From: Rubrobacter tropicus
Lineage (GTDB): Bacteria; Actinomycetota; Rubrobacteria; Rubrobacterales; Rubrobacteraceae
Assembly: GCF_011492945.1 (NCBI RefSeq)
Contig: NZ_CP045119.1
Span: forward strand, 1,178,001 to 1,242,000
Direction of reading: 5' to 3'
Length of the DNA: 64,000 nucleotides
The notes under the pieces were generated by a model. The model saw only the letters and a program-made list of their open reading frames with translations. It was not told where the DNA came from and ran no database searches. This document shows positions 57,310 to 64,000 of the stretch, piece by piece (the stretch's first letter is position 1; every line of letters starts with the position of its first letter). A program made the position numbers and the translations under genes.

Positions 57310-59243
57310 TCGCACCATACCCCCTCTCGGCAATCGTGGGCCAGGACGACCTGAAGCTTGCCCTGCTGTTGAACGCGGTCTCGCCCGAGGTCGGCGGCGT
57401 TCTCGTGCGCGGCGAGAAGGGGACCGCCAAGTCCACGGCGGTGCGGGCGTTGGCGAAGCTTCTGCCCCCGATAGAGGTGATCTCGACCTGCCCGTACTCC
57501 TGCGACCCGGAGAATCCGAACCCGGAGTGCCCGGCGGGGCCCCACCCGGCCGACGCGCCGACCGAGACCCGGCCCGTGCGGCTAGTGGAGTTGCCCGTTG
57601 GGGCGAGCACGGACCGGCTGGCGGGGACGCTGGATATCGAGAAGGCGCTGGCTGAGGGGCGCAAGACGTTCGAGCCCGGGCTGCTGGCCCTGGCCCACAG
57701 GGGCATCTTGTACGTGGATGAGGTGAACCTGCTCTCGGACCATCTGGTCGACCTGCTGCTCGACGTGGCCGCTATGGGGACCAACCACGTCGAGCGGGAG
57801 GGGGTTAGCGTGCGGCACCCGTCGCGGTTCATACTGGTCGGGACCATGAACCCGGAGGAGGGGGAGCTAAGGCCGCAGCTTCTTGACCGGTTTGGGATCA
57901 CGGTCGAGGTCTCCGGCAGCCCCGAACCCGACGAAAGGGTCGAGGTCGTCCGTCGCCGCCTGCACTACGAGGCCGACCCGAGGGAGTTCGCGGAAAAGTG
58001 GTCCGGCGCCGAGGAAGATCTCGCCTCCTCCGTAGCAGCGGCGCGGGGGCGGCTTCCCGGCGTGCATCTCGGCGAGGAGACGCTCGTCGCGATCTCGACT
58101 CTTTGCGCCGACCTTGAGGTGGACGGCCTGCGCGGCGACATAGTTACCGCGAAGACGGCCCGTACTTTAGCCGCCTGGGACGCCCGCGACGAGGTGATCC
58201 TCGACGACGTGAAACGGGCCGCCCTGCTCGCCCTCTCCCACCGCCGCCGGCGCGGCCCCTTCGAACAACCCGGCATAGACCCCCAGGAGATAGAAGACGC
58301 CCTCTCCGACCCGGACCCTCCGGACGACCCGGACGGTGGCGGTGGCCCACCGGAGAAAGGCAGCGGGTCGGAAGGCCCGCAGGAACCCCGGCGGGGCTCC
58401 GAGCCTTCCGAATCGCGGACTGGCGCCGGGGAGCGGGGCCACGCCTCCGAGGAGCCCTTCAGGCCGGTGCGGCTGGAGCGGGAAGACAAGGGACGCGGCG
58501 GTCCGCTCGGGCGCCGGAGCCGCTCGGTGGGGCAGACGGGGCATCCGGTCGGAGATAAGGAGAACGCTGGAAGGCCCGCGGATGTCGCCCTGGCGGCGAC
58601 GGTGAGGACCGCGGCCCCGTATCAGAAGGGACGTGGGCGGAGTGGTGCGGGGCTCGTGGTGAGACCCGTGGACTTGAGGGAGAACGTGCGGGAAGGCCGG
58701 GAGGGGAACCTGATCCTCTTTCTTGTTGACGCGAGCGGCTCGATGGCGGCCAGGAAGCGTATGTCCGCCGTGAAGGGGGCCGTACTTTCCTTGCTGGGCG
58801 ACGCTTACCAGCGGCGGGACAAGATCTCCCTGATCTCCTTCCGGGGAGGGACCGCCCAGATGCTCCTTCCCCCGACATCAAGCGTCGAACTCGCGGCCTC
58901 GCGCCTCGAAGACCTCCCCACCGGGGGACGCACGCCGCTGGCGGCCGGCCTCGTCAGGGCGGCCGAGGTGCTACAACGGGAGGGCCTGCGCGACGGGGAG
59001 CGGAGACCGCTCCTCGTCCTGCTCACGGACGGGCGGGCGACGGCGGGCCCAGACCCGCGCGTGGCGGCTGCGGGGTTGAGATCTCTCGGAGCTGCGTCGT
59101 TCGTGGTGGACACGGAGGAGGGTAACGTGCGACTCGGGATGGCCGCGGGGGTGGCGGAGGCGATGGGTGCGCGGTGCCTGCGCCTGGAGGACCTGCGGGC
59201 CGAGTCGCTCGTGGAGTTGGTCGAGAGGAAGAGGGTGGCGTGA
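57306..59243 (+). CDS. ChlI/ChlD-fusion chelatase subunit (putative cobaltochelatase)
   Basis: A 645-residue protein that combines both small chelatase subunits. An AAA+ module (residues about 1-330) has Walker A VRGEKGTAKSTAVRAL, ISTCPYSCDPENPNPECP, Walker B ILYVDEVNLLSDHLVDLLLD, and TMNPEEGELRPQLLDRFG. An acidic, Pro/Gly-rich linker (about 335-450) follows. The VWA module has the MIDAS motif FLVDASGSMAARKRM and TDGRAT. It supplies ATP-driven remodelling for CobN, replacing CobS/CobT, as is usual in actinobacteria. ATG 57306 overlaps the upstream stop; no strong site of its own. Confidence 0.92.
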   Translation: MIAPYPLSAIVGQDDLKLALLLNAVSPEVGGVLVRGEKGTAKSTAVRALAKLLPPIEVISTCPYSCDPENPNPECPAGPHPADAPTETRPVRLVELPVGASTDRLAGTLDIEKALAEGRKTFEPGLLALAHRGILYVDEVNLLSDHLVDLLLDVAAMGTNHVEREGVSVRHPSRFILVGTMNPEEGELRPQLLDRFGITVEVSGSPEPDERVEVVRRRLHYEADPREFAEKWSGAEEDLASSVAAARGRLPGVHLGEETLVAISTLCADLEVDGLRGDIVTAKTARTLAAWDARDEVILDDVKRAALLALSHRRRRGPFEQPGIDPQEIEDALSDPDPPDDPDGGGGPPEKGSGSEGPQEPRRGSEPSESRTGAGERGHASEEPFRPVRLEREDKGRGGPLGRRSRSVGQTGHPVGDKENAGRPADVALAATVRTAAPYQKGRGRSGAGLVVRPVDLRENVREGREGNLILFLVDASGSMAARKRMSAVKGAVLSLLGDAYQRRDKISLISFRGGTAQMLLPPTSSVELAASRLEDLPTGGRTPLAAGLVRAAEVLQREGLRDGERRPLLVLLTDGRATAGPDPRVAAAGLRSLGAASFVVDTEEGNVRLGMAAGVAEAMGARCLRLEDLRAESLVELVERKRVA

Positions 59244-59821
59244 GCGAGACGGAGCAGCAGCGGGAACCGCGGGAGCAGAGGCTACGGCGAAGGTCCAACA
59301 GGGAGAGGCCGCTGTTGGTCGTCAACACCGGGCACGGGAAGGGCAAGAGCACGGCTTCGTTTGGGATCATGCTCCGCGGGTGGGCCCGCGGCTACCGCGT
59401 CGGCGTCTACCAGTTCGTAAAGTCCGGCAAGTGGAACGTCGGCGAACAGCAGGCCGCCGAGGCTTTGGGCAACATAGACTGGTTCAAGCAGGGCGACGGC
59501 TGGACCTGGACGGTAAAGGACCTCGAACACTCAGCCGACCTGGCCCGGGAGGGCTGGGAAGAGGTCAAGCGCCGCCTCGCCGACGAGACCTACGACATGC
59601 TCCTCCTCGACGAGTTCACCTACCCCATGAAGTTCGGCTGGGTCGACACGAACGAGGTCGTCGAGGTCCTCAAGAACCGCCCCGGCTTCCAGCACGTAAT
59701 CGTCACGGGCCGCGACGCGCCGCCGGAGCTCATCGAGGCCGCCGACCTCGTTAGCGAGGTCCGGAAGGTCAAGCACCCGATGGACGAGGGCTACCGGGGC
59801 CAGAAAGGTATCGAGTGGTAG
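59240..59821 (+). CDS. cobO: Cob(I)yrinic acid a,c-diamide adenosyltransferase
   Basis: A 193-residue enzyme of the CobA/BtuR/CobO family. The P-loop is NTGHGKGKSTASFGIML, followed by GVYQFVKSGKWNVGE, then LLLDEFTYPMKFGWV and VIVTGRDAPPELIEAADLVS. It adds the adenosyl ligand to cobalt(I) corrinoids with ATP. GTG 59240 overlaps the chelatase stop (GTGA). A basic, charged N-terminal stretch (QQREPREQRLRRRSNRER) precedes the core, as in other family members. Confidence 0.93.
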   Translation: MSETEQQREPREQRLRRRSNRERPLLVVNTGHGKGKSTASFGIMLRGWARGYRVGVYQFVKSGKWNVGEQQAAEALGNIDWFKQGDGWTWTVKDLEHSADLAREGWEEVKRRLADETYDMLLLDEFTYPMKFGWVDTNEVVEVLKNRPGFQHVIVTGRDAPPELIEAADLVSEVRKVKHPMDEGYRGQKGIEW

Positions 59822-61173
59822 GCACCCCGCGCATAGTAGTCGCGGGCACCCACTCGGGCGTCGGCAAGACGACCATCGCCTCCGGCCTGATGGCCGCCCT
59901 CTCTAGCCGCGGCCTCCGCGTAGCCCCCTTCAAAGTGGGCCCGGACTTCATAGACCCCTCTTACCACTCCCTCGCCGCCGGAAGGCCGGGCCGCAACCTC
60001 GACGCCTTCCTCTCCGGGCCGGATCTGGTCGGGCCGCTCTTCGCCCACGGAGCACGGGACGCGAACGTCGCCGTGATCGAGGGCGTCATGGGGCTCTTCG
60101 ACGGCAAGGGCGGCGGGGGAGAGCTGGCGTCCACCGCCCACGTCGCGAAGCTCCTGGACGCGCCGGTCGTCCTCGTCGTGGACGGATCGGCGATGGCCCG
60201 CTCCGCCGCCGCGATGGTCCACGGCTACGCGACCTTCGACCCTGACCTGCGCCTCGCCGGCGTCGTCCTGAACCGCGTCGGCTCCGACAGGCACGAACAG
60301 ATGCTCCGCGAGGCTCTCGCCCCGCTCGGTATCCCGGTCCTCGGCGTGCTGCGCCGCGACGACGCCGTACGCACGCCCGACCGGCACCTCGGCCTCGTCC
60401 CCGCCGCCGAGCGCCGCGCGGAGGCCGGAAGGTCCCTGGATGCGCTCGGCGACGTCGTCGCCCGTTCCCTGGACCTCGACGCCGTCCTGAAGGTAGCCTC
60501 CTCGGCCGGGAGGCTCCACGCGAAAGCCTGGAGCCCCGAGGCACCGGGAGGGGAGAGGACGGAAGGTGTCCGGGTCGCGGTCGCCGCCGGCCCGTCCTTC
60601 AGCTTCCTGTACAGGGAGAACGTGGAGTTGCTGGAAGGAGCGGGGGCCGAAGTGGCCTACTTCGACCCCACCTCCGACGATGCCCTGCCTGCCGGAACGG
60701 ACGCCCTGTACCTCGGCGGCGGCTTCCCGGAGACCTACGCCGAAGCCCTCTCGGCCAACGAACCGATGAAGGAGAGCGTCAGGCGCTTCGCCGCCGAAGG
60801 CCGGCCCGTGGTCGCCGAGTGCGGCGGCCTGTTGTACCTGGCCCGCGAGCTGGACGGGAAACCCATGTGCGGCGTTCTCGACGCCACGGCCCATATGACG
60901 GGCCGCCTCAAGCTCGGATACCGGGAGGCGCGGGCTGTCGCGGACTCGCCGCTTGCGGAAACGGACACGCTCGTCCGCGGCCACGAGTTCCACTACTCGG
61001 CCACCGAACCGACCGCCGGGGAGACCCCCGCGTGGGACCTGGCCGGCCGCGGCACGGAAGGCTTCGTGGCCGGCGGCGTCCACGCAAGCTACCTTCACAC
61101 CCACTGGGCCTCGACGCCCGGGTTGCCGAGGCGCTTCCTGCGGGCCGCGGAACGGGCAGAGGTTGGGGTATGA
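59815..61173 (+). CDS. cobB: Cobyrinate/hydrogenobyrinate a,c-diamide synthase
   Basis: A 452-residue amidotransferase. N-terminal GTHSGVGKTTIASGL, FKVGPDFIDPSYH, GRNLDAFL, and VIEGVMGLFDG are CbiA/CobB hallmarks. The C-terminal glutaminase domain has YLGGGFPETYAEAL, the Cys in VAECGGLLYLARELDG and His residues in FVAGGVHASYLHTHW. It amidates the a and c carboxylates. In a CobN-type pathway the substrate is hydrogenobyrinic acid. GTG 59815 overlaps the end of cobO by 7 bases. Confidence 0.93.
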   Translation: MVGTPRIVVAGTHSGVGKTTIASGLMAALSSRGLRVAPFKVGPDFIDPSYHSLAAGRPGRNLDAFLSGPDLVGPLFAHGARDANVAVIEGVMGLFDGKGGGGELASTAHVAKLLDAPVVLVVDGSAMARSAAAMVHGYATFDPDLRLAGVVLNRVGSDRHEQMLREALAPLGIPVLGVLRRDDAVRTPDRHLGLVPAAERRAEAGRSLDALGDVVARSLDLDAVLKVASSAGRLHAKAWSPEAPGGERTEGVRVAVAAGPSFSFLYRENVELLEGAGAEVAYFDPTSDDALPAGTDALYLGGGFPETYAEALSANEPMKESVRRFAAEGRPVVAECGGLLYLARELDGKPMCGVLDATAHMTGRLKLGYREARAVADSPLAETDTLVRGHEFHYSATEPTAGETPAWDLAGRGTEGFVAGGVHASYLHTHWASTPGLPRRFLRAAERAEVGV

Positions 61174-61883
61174 GCGGGCGGCTCGTCGGGGTTGGCGTGG
61201 GGCCCGGTGACCCCGAGCTTTTGACCATCAAGGGGCTCAGGGCGCTGCGGGAGGCCGACGAGGTCTTCGTGCCCGTCGCGGATACGGGCGAAATCGGGCG
61301 GGCGGAGGCGACGGTGCGCGAGTACCTGGACGAGGGGCGCATACGCCGGTTGCTCTTCGCGCTCTCAGACGACGTCGAGGCCCGGGAACGGAACTGGACG
61401 GAGGCCGCCCGCGAGGTCTCGGGGCACCTGCGAGAAGGCAAGACTTGCTCGTTCGCGACCATCGGCGACCCCAACGTGTACTCGACGTTCACGTACCTCG
61501 CGCGGAGGGTGAGGGGGACGCTACCAGAGGTAGAGGTGGAGACGGTGCCGGGCATCACCGCGATGCAAGACCTGGCCTCGCGGAGCGGAACTGTGTTATT
61601 GGAGGGCGACGAGCGGCTGGCGTTGCTGCCCTTCACGGCCGGGGAAGAGCATCTGCGGGGATCTTTGGCCTCGTTCGAGACGGTCGTCTGCTACAAGGGT
61701 GGGAGTCGTATCCGGGAGGTGCTCGGGGTGGCAGGGGAGGCGGGGCGGCTGGAGGAGGCGGTGTACGGGGCGAGGCTCGGGATCGAGGGCGAGGAGGTGG
61801 TCCCGGCGTCGGAGATGGAGGGCCGGGAGGGGACGTACCTGTCTACTGTGATCTTCACGAGGAAGGGCGGAGAGCTTGGGTAA
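61170..61883 (+). CDS. cobI: Precorrin-2 C20-methyltransferase
   Basis: A 237-residue SAM methyltransferase of the CobI/CbiL group. It has the N-terminal GVGVGPGDPELLTIKGLRAL, FATIGDPNVYSTFTYLARRV, VPGITAMQDLASR, and GREGTYLSTVIFTR. It adds the C20 methyl to precorrin-2 (or its cobalt form). ATG 61170 overlaps the cobB stop. Cobalt-free versus cobalt substrate cannot be read here; CobN in the operon favours cobalt-free. Confidence 0.92.
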   Translation: MSGRLVGVGVGPGDPELLTIKGLRALREADEVFVPVADTGEIGRAEATVREYLDEGRIRRLLFALSDDVEARERNWTEAAREVSGHLREGKTCSFATIGDPNVYSTFTYLARRVRGTLPEVEVETVPGITAMQDLASRSGTVLLEGDERLALLPFTAGEEHLRGSLASFETVVCYKGGSRIREVLGVAGEAGRLEEAVYGARLGIEGEEVVPASEMEGREGTYLSTVIFTRKGGELG

Positions 61884-62643
61884 GGTCTGGTTTATAGGGG
61901 CGGGTCCGGGCTCTCCGGACCTCTTGACGATCCGGGGCGCCGGTCTAATCGGCGAAGCGGACGTGATCATCTGGGCCAGGAGCCTCGTCCACGAGGGCGT
62001 TCTCGAACACGCCGGCCCCGACGCGGAGATAGTGGAATCCACCACCATCCCGCTCGAAGGGGTCAGGGCCCTCTACGAGCGCGCGGTCGACGAGGACTTG
62101 AAGGTCGCGCGGGTCCACTCCGGGGACCCCAGCCTCTACGGGGCCGTACTGGAGCAGATCGAGCTGTGCGAAGAGATGGGCCTCGAATGGGAGATAGTCC
62201 CGGGCGTCTCCTCCCTCGGCGCCGCCGCCGCGGCCATCGGGCGGGAGCTGACCGTGCCCGAGGTCTCCCAGTCCGTCATCCTGACGCGCCGGGCGAGCCG
62301 CACCCCGATGCCCGACGGCGAGGACATAAGGGGCTTCGCGGCGCACGGGACGACGATGGCGATCTTCCTCTCCGCAGCCAAACCGCGCGCCCTGCAGGAG
62401 GACCTGCTCGAAGGCGGCTACGCCCCCGAGACGCCCTGCGCCGTCGTCTACCGGGCGAGTTGGCCCGACGAGGAGGTCATCGAGTGCCGGCTGGAAGAGT
62501 TGGCCGACCGAATAAGGGCCGCCGGGTTCACGCGCCAGGCCCTGATCCTGGTAGGCCCCGGCCTCGGCGCGGGCGGCACCCGCTCCCACCTCTACAGCCC
62601 CGAGTTCTCCCACATGTTCCGCCGGGCGAGCCAGGAGGCCTAG
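61876..62643 (+). CDS. cobM: Precorrin-4 C11-methyltransferase
   Basis: A 255-residue SAM methyltransferase of the CobM/CbiF group. Segments are WFIGAGPGSPDLLTIRGAGL, HSGDPSLYGAVLEQIE, VPGVSSLGAAAAAIGRELTV, and SQSVILTRRASRTPMPDGE, which is very characteristic. TTG 61876 overlaps the end of cobI by 8 bases. It adds the C11 methyl that is later moved to C12. Confidence 0.94.
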   Translation: MGKVWFIGAGPGSPDLLTIRGAGLIGEADVIIWARSLVHEGVLEHAGPDAEIVESTTIPLEGVRALYERAVDEDLKVARVHSGDPSLYGAVLEQIELCEEMGLEWEIVPGVSSLGAAAAAIGRELTVPEVSQSVILTRRASRTPMPDGEDIRGFAAHGTTMAIFLSAAKPRALQEDLLEGGYAPETPCAVVYRASWPDEEVIECRLEELADRIRAAGFTRQALILVGPGLGAGGTRSHLYSPEFSHMFRRASQEA

Positions 62644-62651
62644 AACACCCG

Positions 62652-63824
62652 ATGCCCCCGCGCAAGCTCAGGGAGCCCTCCATGCCGCCGAGCATGGCGA
62701 AGGTCAAGGGCGAAAAGCTCAGGACCGGCTGGACGACCGGCGCCTGCTCCGCCGCGGCGGCCAAAGCCGCCGCCCTCGCCCTCGCCAGCGGCGAACCCCA
62801 GGCCCGCGTGGACATAAAGCTCCCCAAAAAAGGCGAGGAGCGGCGCGTCGAGTTCCCCGTCGAGCGGTGCGACCTGGACAATGAAGGGGCCTGGGCCGAG
62901 GCCGTCGTCGTCAAGGACGCGGGTGACGACCCGGACGTCACGGACGGTGCCCACCTCACGGCCCGCGTCTCGTGGAGAGCGGAGGCGGGAGTGGAGTTGG
63001 ACCGGGGCGAGGGCGTCGGGCTCGTGACGAAGCCGGGGCTCGGTCTCGCTGTCGGGGGGCCTGCGATAAACGACACGCCGCGGCGCATGATCTCCTACTC
63101 GGTCCGGGAGGCGCTCGACCCCGAGAAGCGCGGCGTCCGCGTAGTCATCAGCGTCCCCGGCGGCGAAGGGATGGCAGAGAAGACGACGAACGCCCGCCTC
63201 GGCATCGTCGGCGGCATCTCCATCCTCGGCACCACCGGCATCGTGCGTCCCTTCTCCACCGCGGCGTGGGCCGCGAGCGTCGTGCAGGCCGTCAACGTCA
63301 TGGGCGCCCAGGGACAGGGCACCTTCGTCCTCTCGACCGGGGGCCTCACGGAGAAGGCCGCCATGCGCCTCTTGCCGGAGCTCGAAGAGGTCTGCTTTAT
63401 AGAGGTTGGGGACTTTACCGGGCAGGCGATCAAGCGCGCCGTCGAGAACGGGCTCGGTACTTGCTTCTTCGTCGGGATGGCGGGCAAGATCTCCAAGCTC
63501 GCCGCGGGCGTGATGATGACCCACTGGACCCGCTCGAAGGTGGACAATACGCTGCTGGCCGAGGTAACGGAGAAGGCAGGGGGAGACCCGGCCCTCCTCT
63601 CGCAGGTCAAAGAGGCGAACACCGCCCGCCACGCCTACGAAATCTGGCGCTCCGCGCACCTGGACGAGGCCCCCCACCTTCTCTGCGAGGAGGCCGCGAA
63701 CAACCTGATGGAGTACGCGGAGCACAAGCTCGAAGTCCACGTCATCCTGGTCGACTTCGACACCCTGGACCCGACCGGCGCGAGCCCCGGCGCCCTCGAA
63801 AAGACCGCCTGGGGCGCCGCGTGA
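62652..63824 (+). CDS. cbiD: Cobalt-precorrin-5B C1-methyltransferase CbiD
   Basis: About 390 residues. CbiD hallmarks are GWTTGACSAAAAKAAALAL, GLVTKPGLGLAVGGPAIN, VVISVPGGEGMAEKTTNARLG, GISILGTTGIVRPFSTAAWA and GDFTGQAIKRAVENG. It methylates C1 in the pathway known from cobalt-containing (anaerobic) intermediates, yet it is encoded here with the late-insertion chelatase CobN. ATG 62652 is used; ATG 62682 is an alternative nearer the family start. Its TGA overlaps the next GTG. Confidence 0.92.
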   Translation: MPPRKLREPSMPPSMAKVKGEKLRTGWTTGACSAAAAKAAALALASGEPQARVDIKLPKKGEERRVEFPVERCDLDNEGAWAEAVVVKDAGDDPDVTDGAHLTARVSWRAEAGVELDRGEGVGLVTKPGLGLAVGGPAINDTPRRMISYSVREALDPEKRGVRVVISVPGGEGMAEKTTNARLGIVGGISILGTTGIVRPFSTAAWAASVVQAVNVMGAQGQGTFVLSTGGLTEKAAMRLLPELEEVCFIEVGDFTGQAIKRAVENGLGTCFFVGMAGKISKLAAGVMMTHWTRSKVDNTLLAEVTEKAGGDPALLSQVKEANTARHAYEIWRSAHLDEAPHLLCEEAANNLMEYAEHKLEVHVILVDFDTLDPTGASPGALEKTAWGAA

Positions 63825-64000
63825 GCCGCATAGCCGTGATCGGCCTCGACGGAAGCCCCCGGTCCCCGGAGGCCATCGAACTGCTCGAAGGGGCGGCGCT
63901 CGTGGCCGGAGGGAAGCGCCATCTGGAAGACCTGGCCATAGAACCCGAACGCGCGGTTTCTTTCGAGGGAGACCTCTCCGGTGCGCTCTCCCGGATAGAA
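63821..64000 (+). CDS. Precorrin-6Y C5,15-methyltransferase, CbiE/CobL N terminus (runs off window)
   Basis: Only the first 60 residues are visible: (GTG) SRIAVIGLDGSPRSPEAIEL, AALVAGGKRHLEDL. The glycine-loop strand and the VAGGKRHL segment are those of the CbiE half of CobL. GTG 63821 overlaps the cbiD stop (GTGA). Whether it is CbiE alone or a CbiE-CbiT fusion (CobL) cannot be told from this window. Confidence 0.8.
   Translation, partial: MSRIAVIGLDGSPRSPEAIELLEGAALVAGGKRHLEDLAIEPERAVSFEGDLSGALSRIE

Overview
The window is about 64 kb of very GC-rich DNA with strong G/C third-position bias, frequent GTG and TTG starts, and many 1-8 bp stop/start overlaps. The gene content (F420-type oxidoreductase, CbtAB, a CobN chelatase with a ChlI/D-type partner beside CbiD, and a long Alu-containing SRP RNA) points to a deep-branching actinobacterium, most likely Rubrobacter or a close relative. 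That placement is inference; no 16S gene is present.

Layout. 1-10.4 kb: a MarR regulator divergent from a small membrane protein, then an SDR, a DrrAB-like ABC exporter with a second permease, an F420-type oxidoreductase, a rhodanese interrupted by an in-frame TGA, a MacB-like ABC pair, a 5'-decapitated gene, a membrane hydrolase, tRNA-Ser(GGA), a membrane protein and an epimerase. 10.6-12.6 kb: ACC deaminase divergent from a FadR-type regulator whose C terminus is frameshifted. 13.0-22.9 kb: a sugar operon with MFS sugar porter, beta-phosphoglucomutase-like HAD, ROK glucokinase, a Cys-rich miniprotein, GH65 disaccharide phosphorylase, glucose-6-phosphate dehydrogenase, a decayed polyphosphate glucokinase, KDG kinase and KDPG aldolase. 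Together they would split an imported disaccharide into beta-glucose-1-phosphate and glucose and pass both to glucose-6-phosphate and Entner-Doudoroff-type steps. No 6-phosphogluconate dehydratase is present here.

23.4-31.9 kb: a FUSC transporter, a secreted glucosaminidase, the SRP RNA, dnaX-ybaB-recR, a DUF1998 helicase and a LOG-like protein. 31.9-44 kb: an SDR, a glycosyltransferase, two HtrA-type proteases co-transcribed with a LuxR protein whose receiver is degenerate, a lipoprotein, a minus-strand operon (small protein, SDR-VOC fusion, VOC, QueA-like), and a NarL-type two-component pair. 44-50.5 kb: multicopper oxidase plus membrane partner, an MBL-fold hydrolase, a secreted protein of unknown function, a DUF817 protein and DedA.

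50.5-64 kb: a cobalamin operon. A sigma70-like promoter and a B12 riboswitch lead cbtB-cbtA-cobQ-cobN-(59-aa membrane protein)-chelatase-cobO-cobB-cobI-cobM-cbiD-cbiE/cobL. Almost every junction overlaps, so it reads as one translationally coupled transcript under B12 control; it runs off the window end.

The most distinctive non-genic feature is a family of intergenic elements built from inverted (TCAGC)/(GCTGA) arms. At least nine copies lie between genes. A tenth sits across the cobQ-cobN junction, where it appears to supply the C-terminal tail of CobQ and the start codon of CobN. I found no CRISPR array, no convincing transposase and no prophage.
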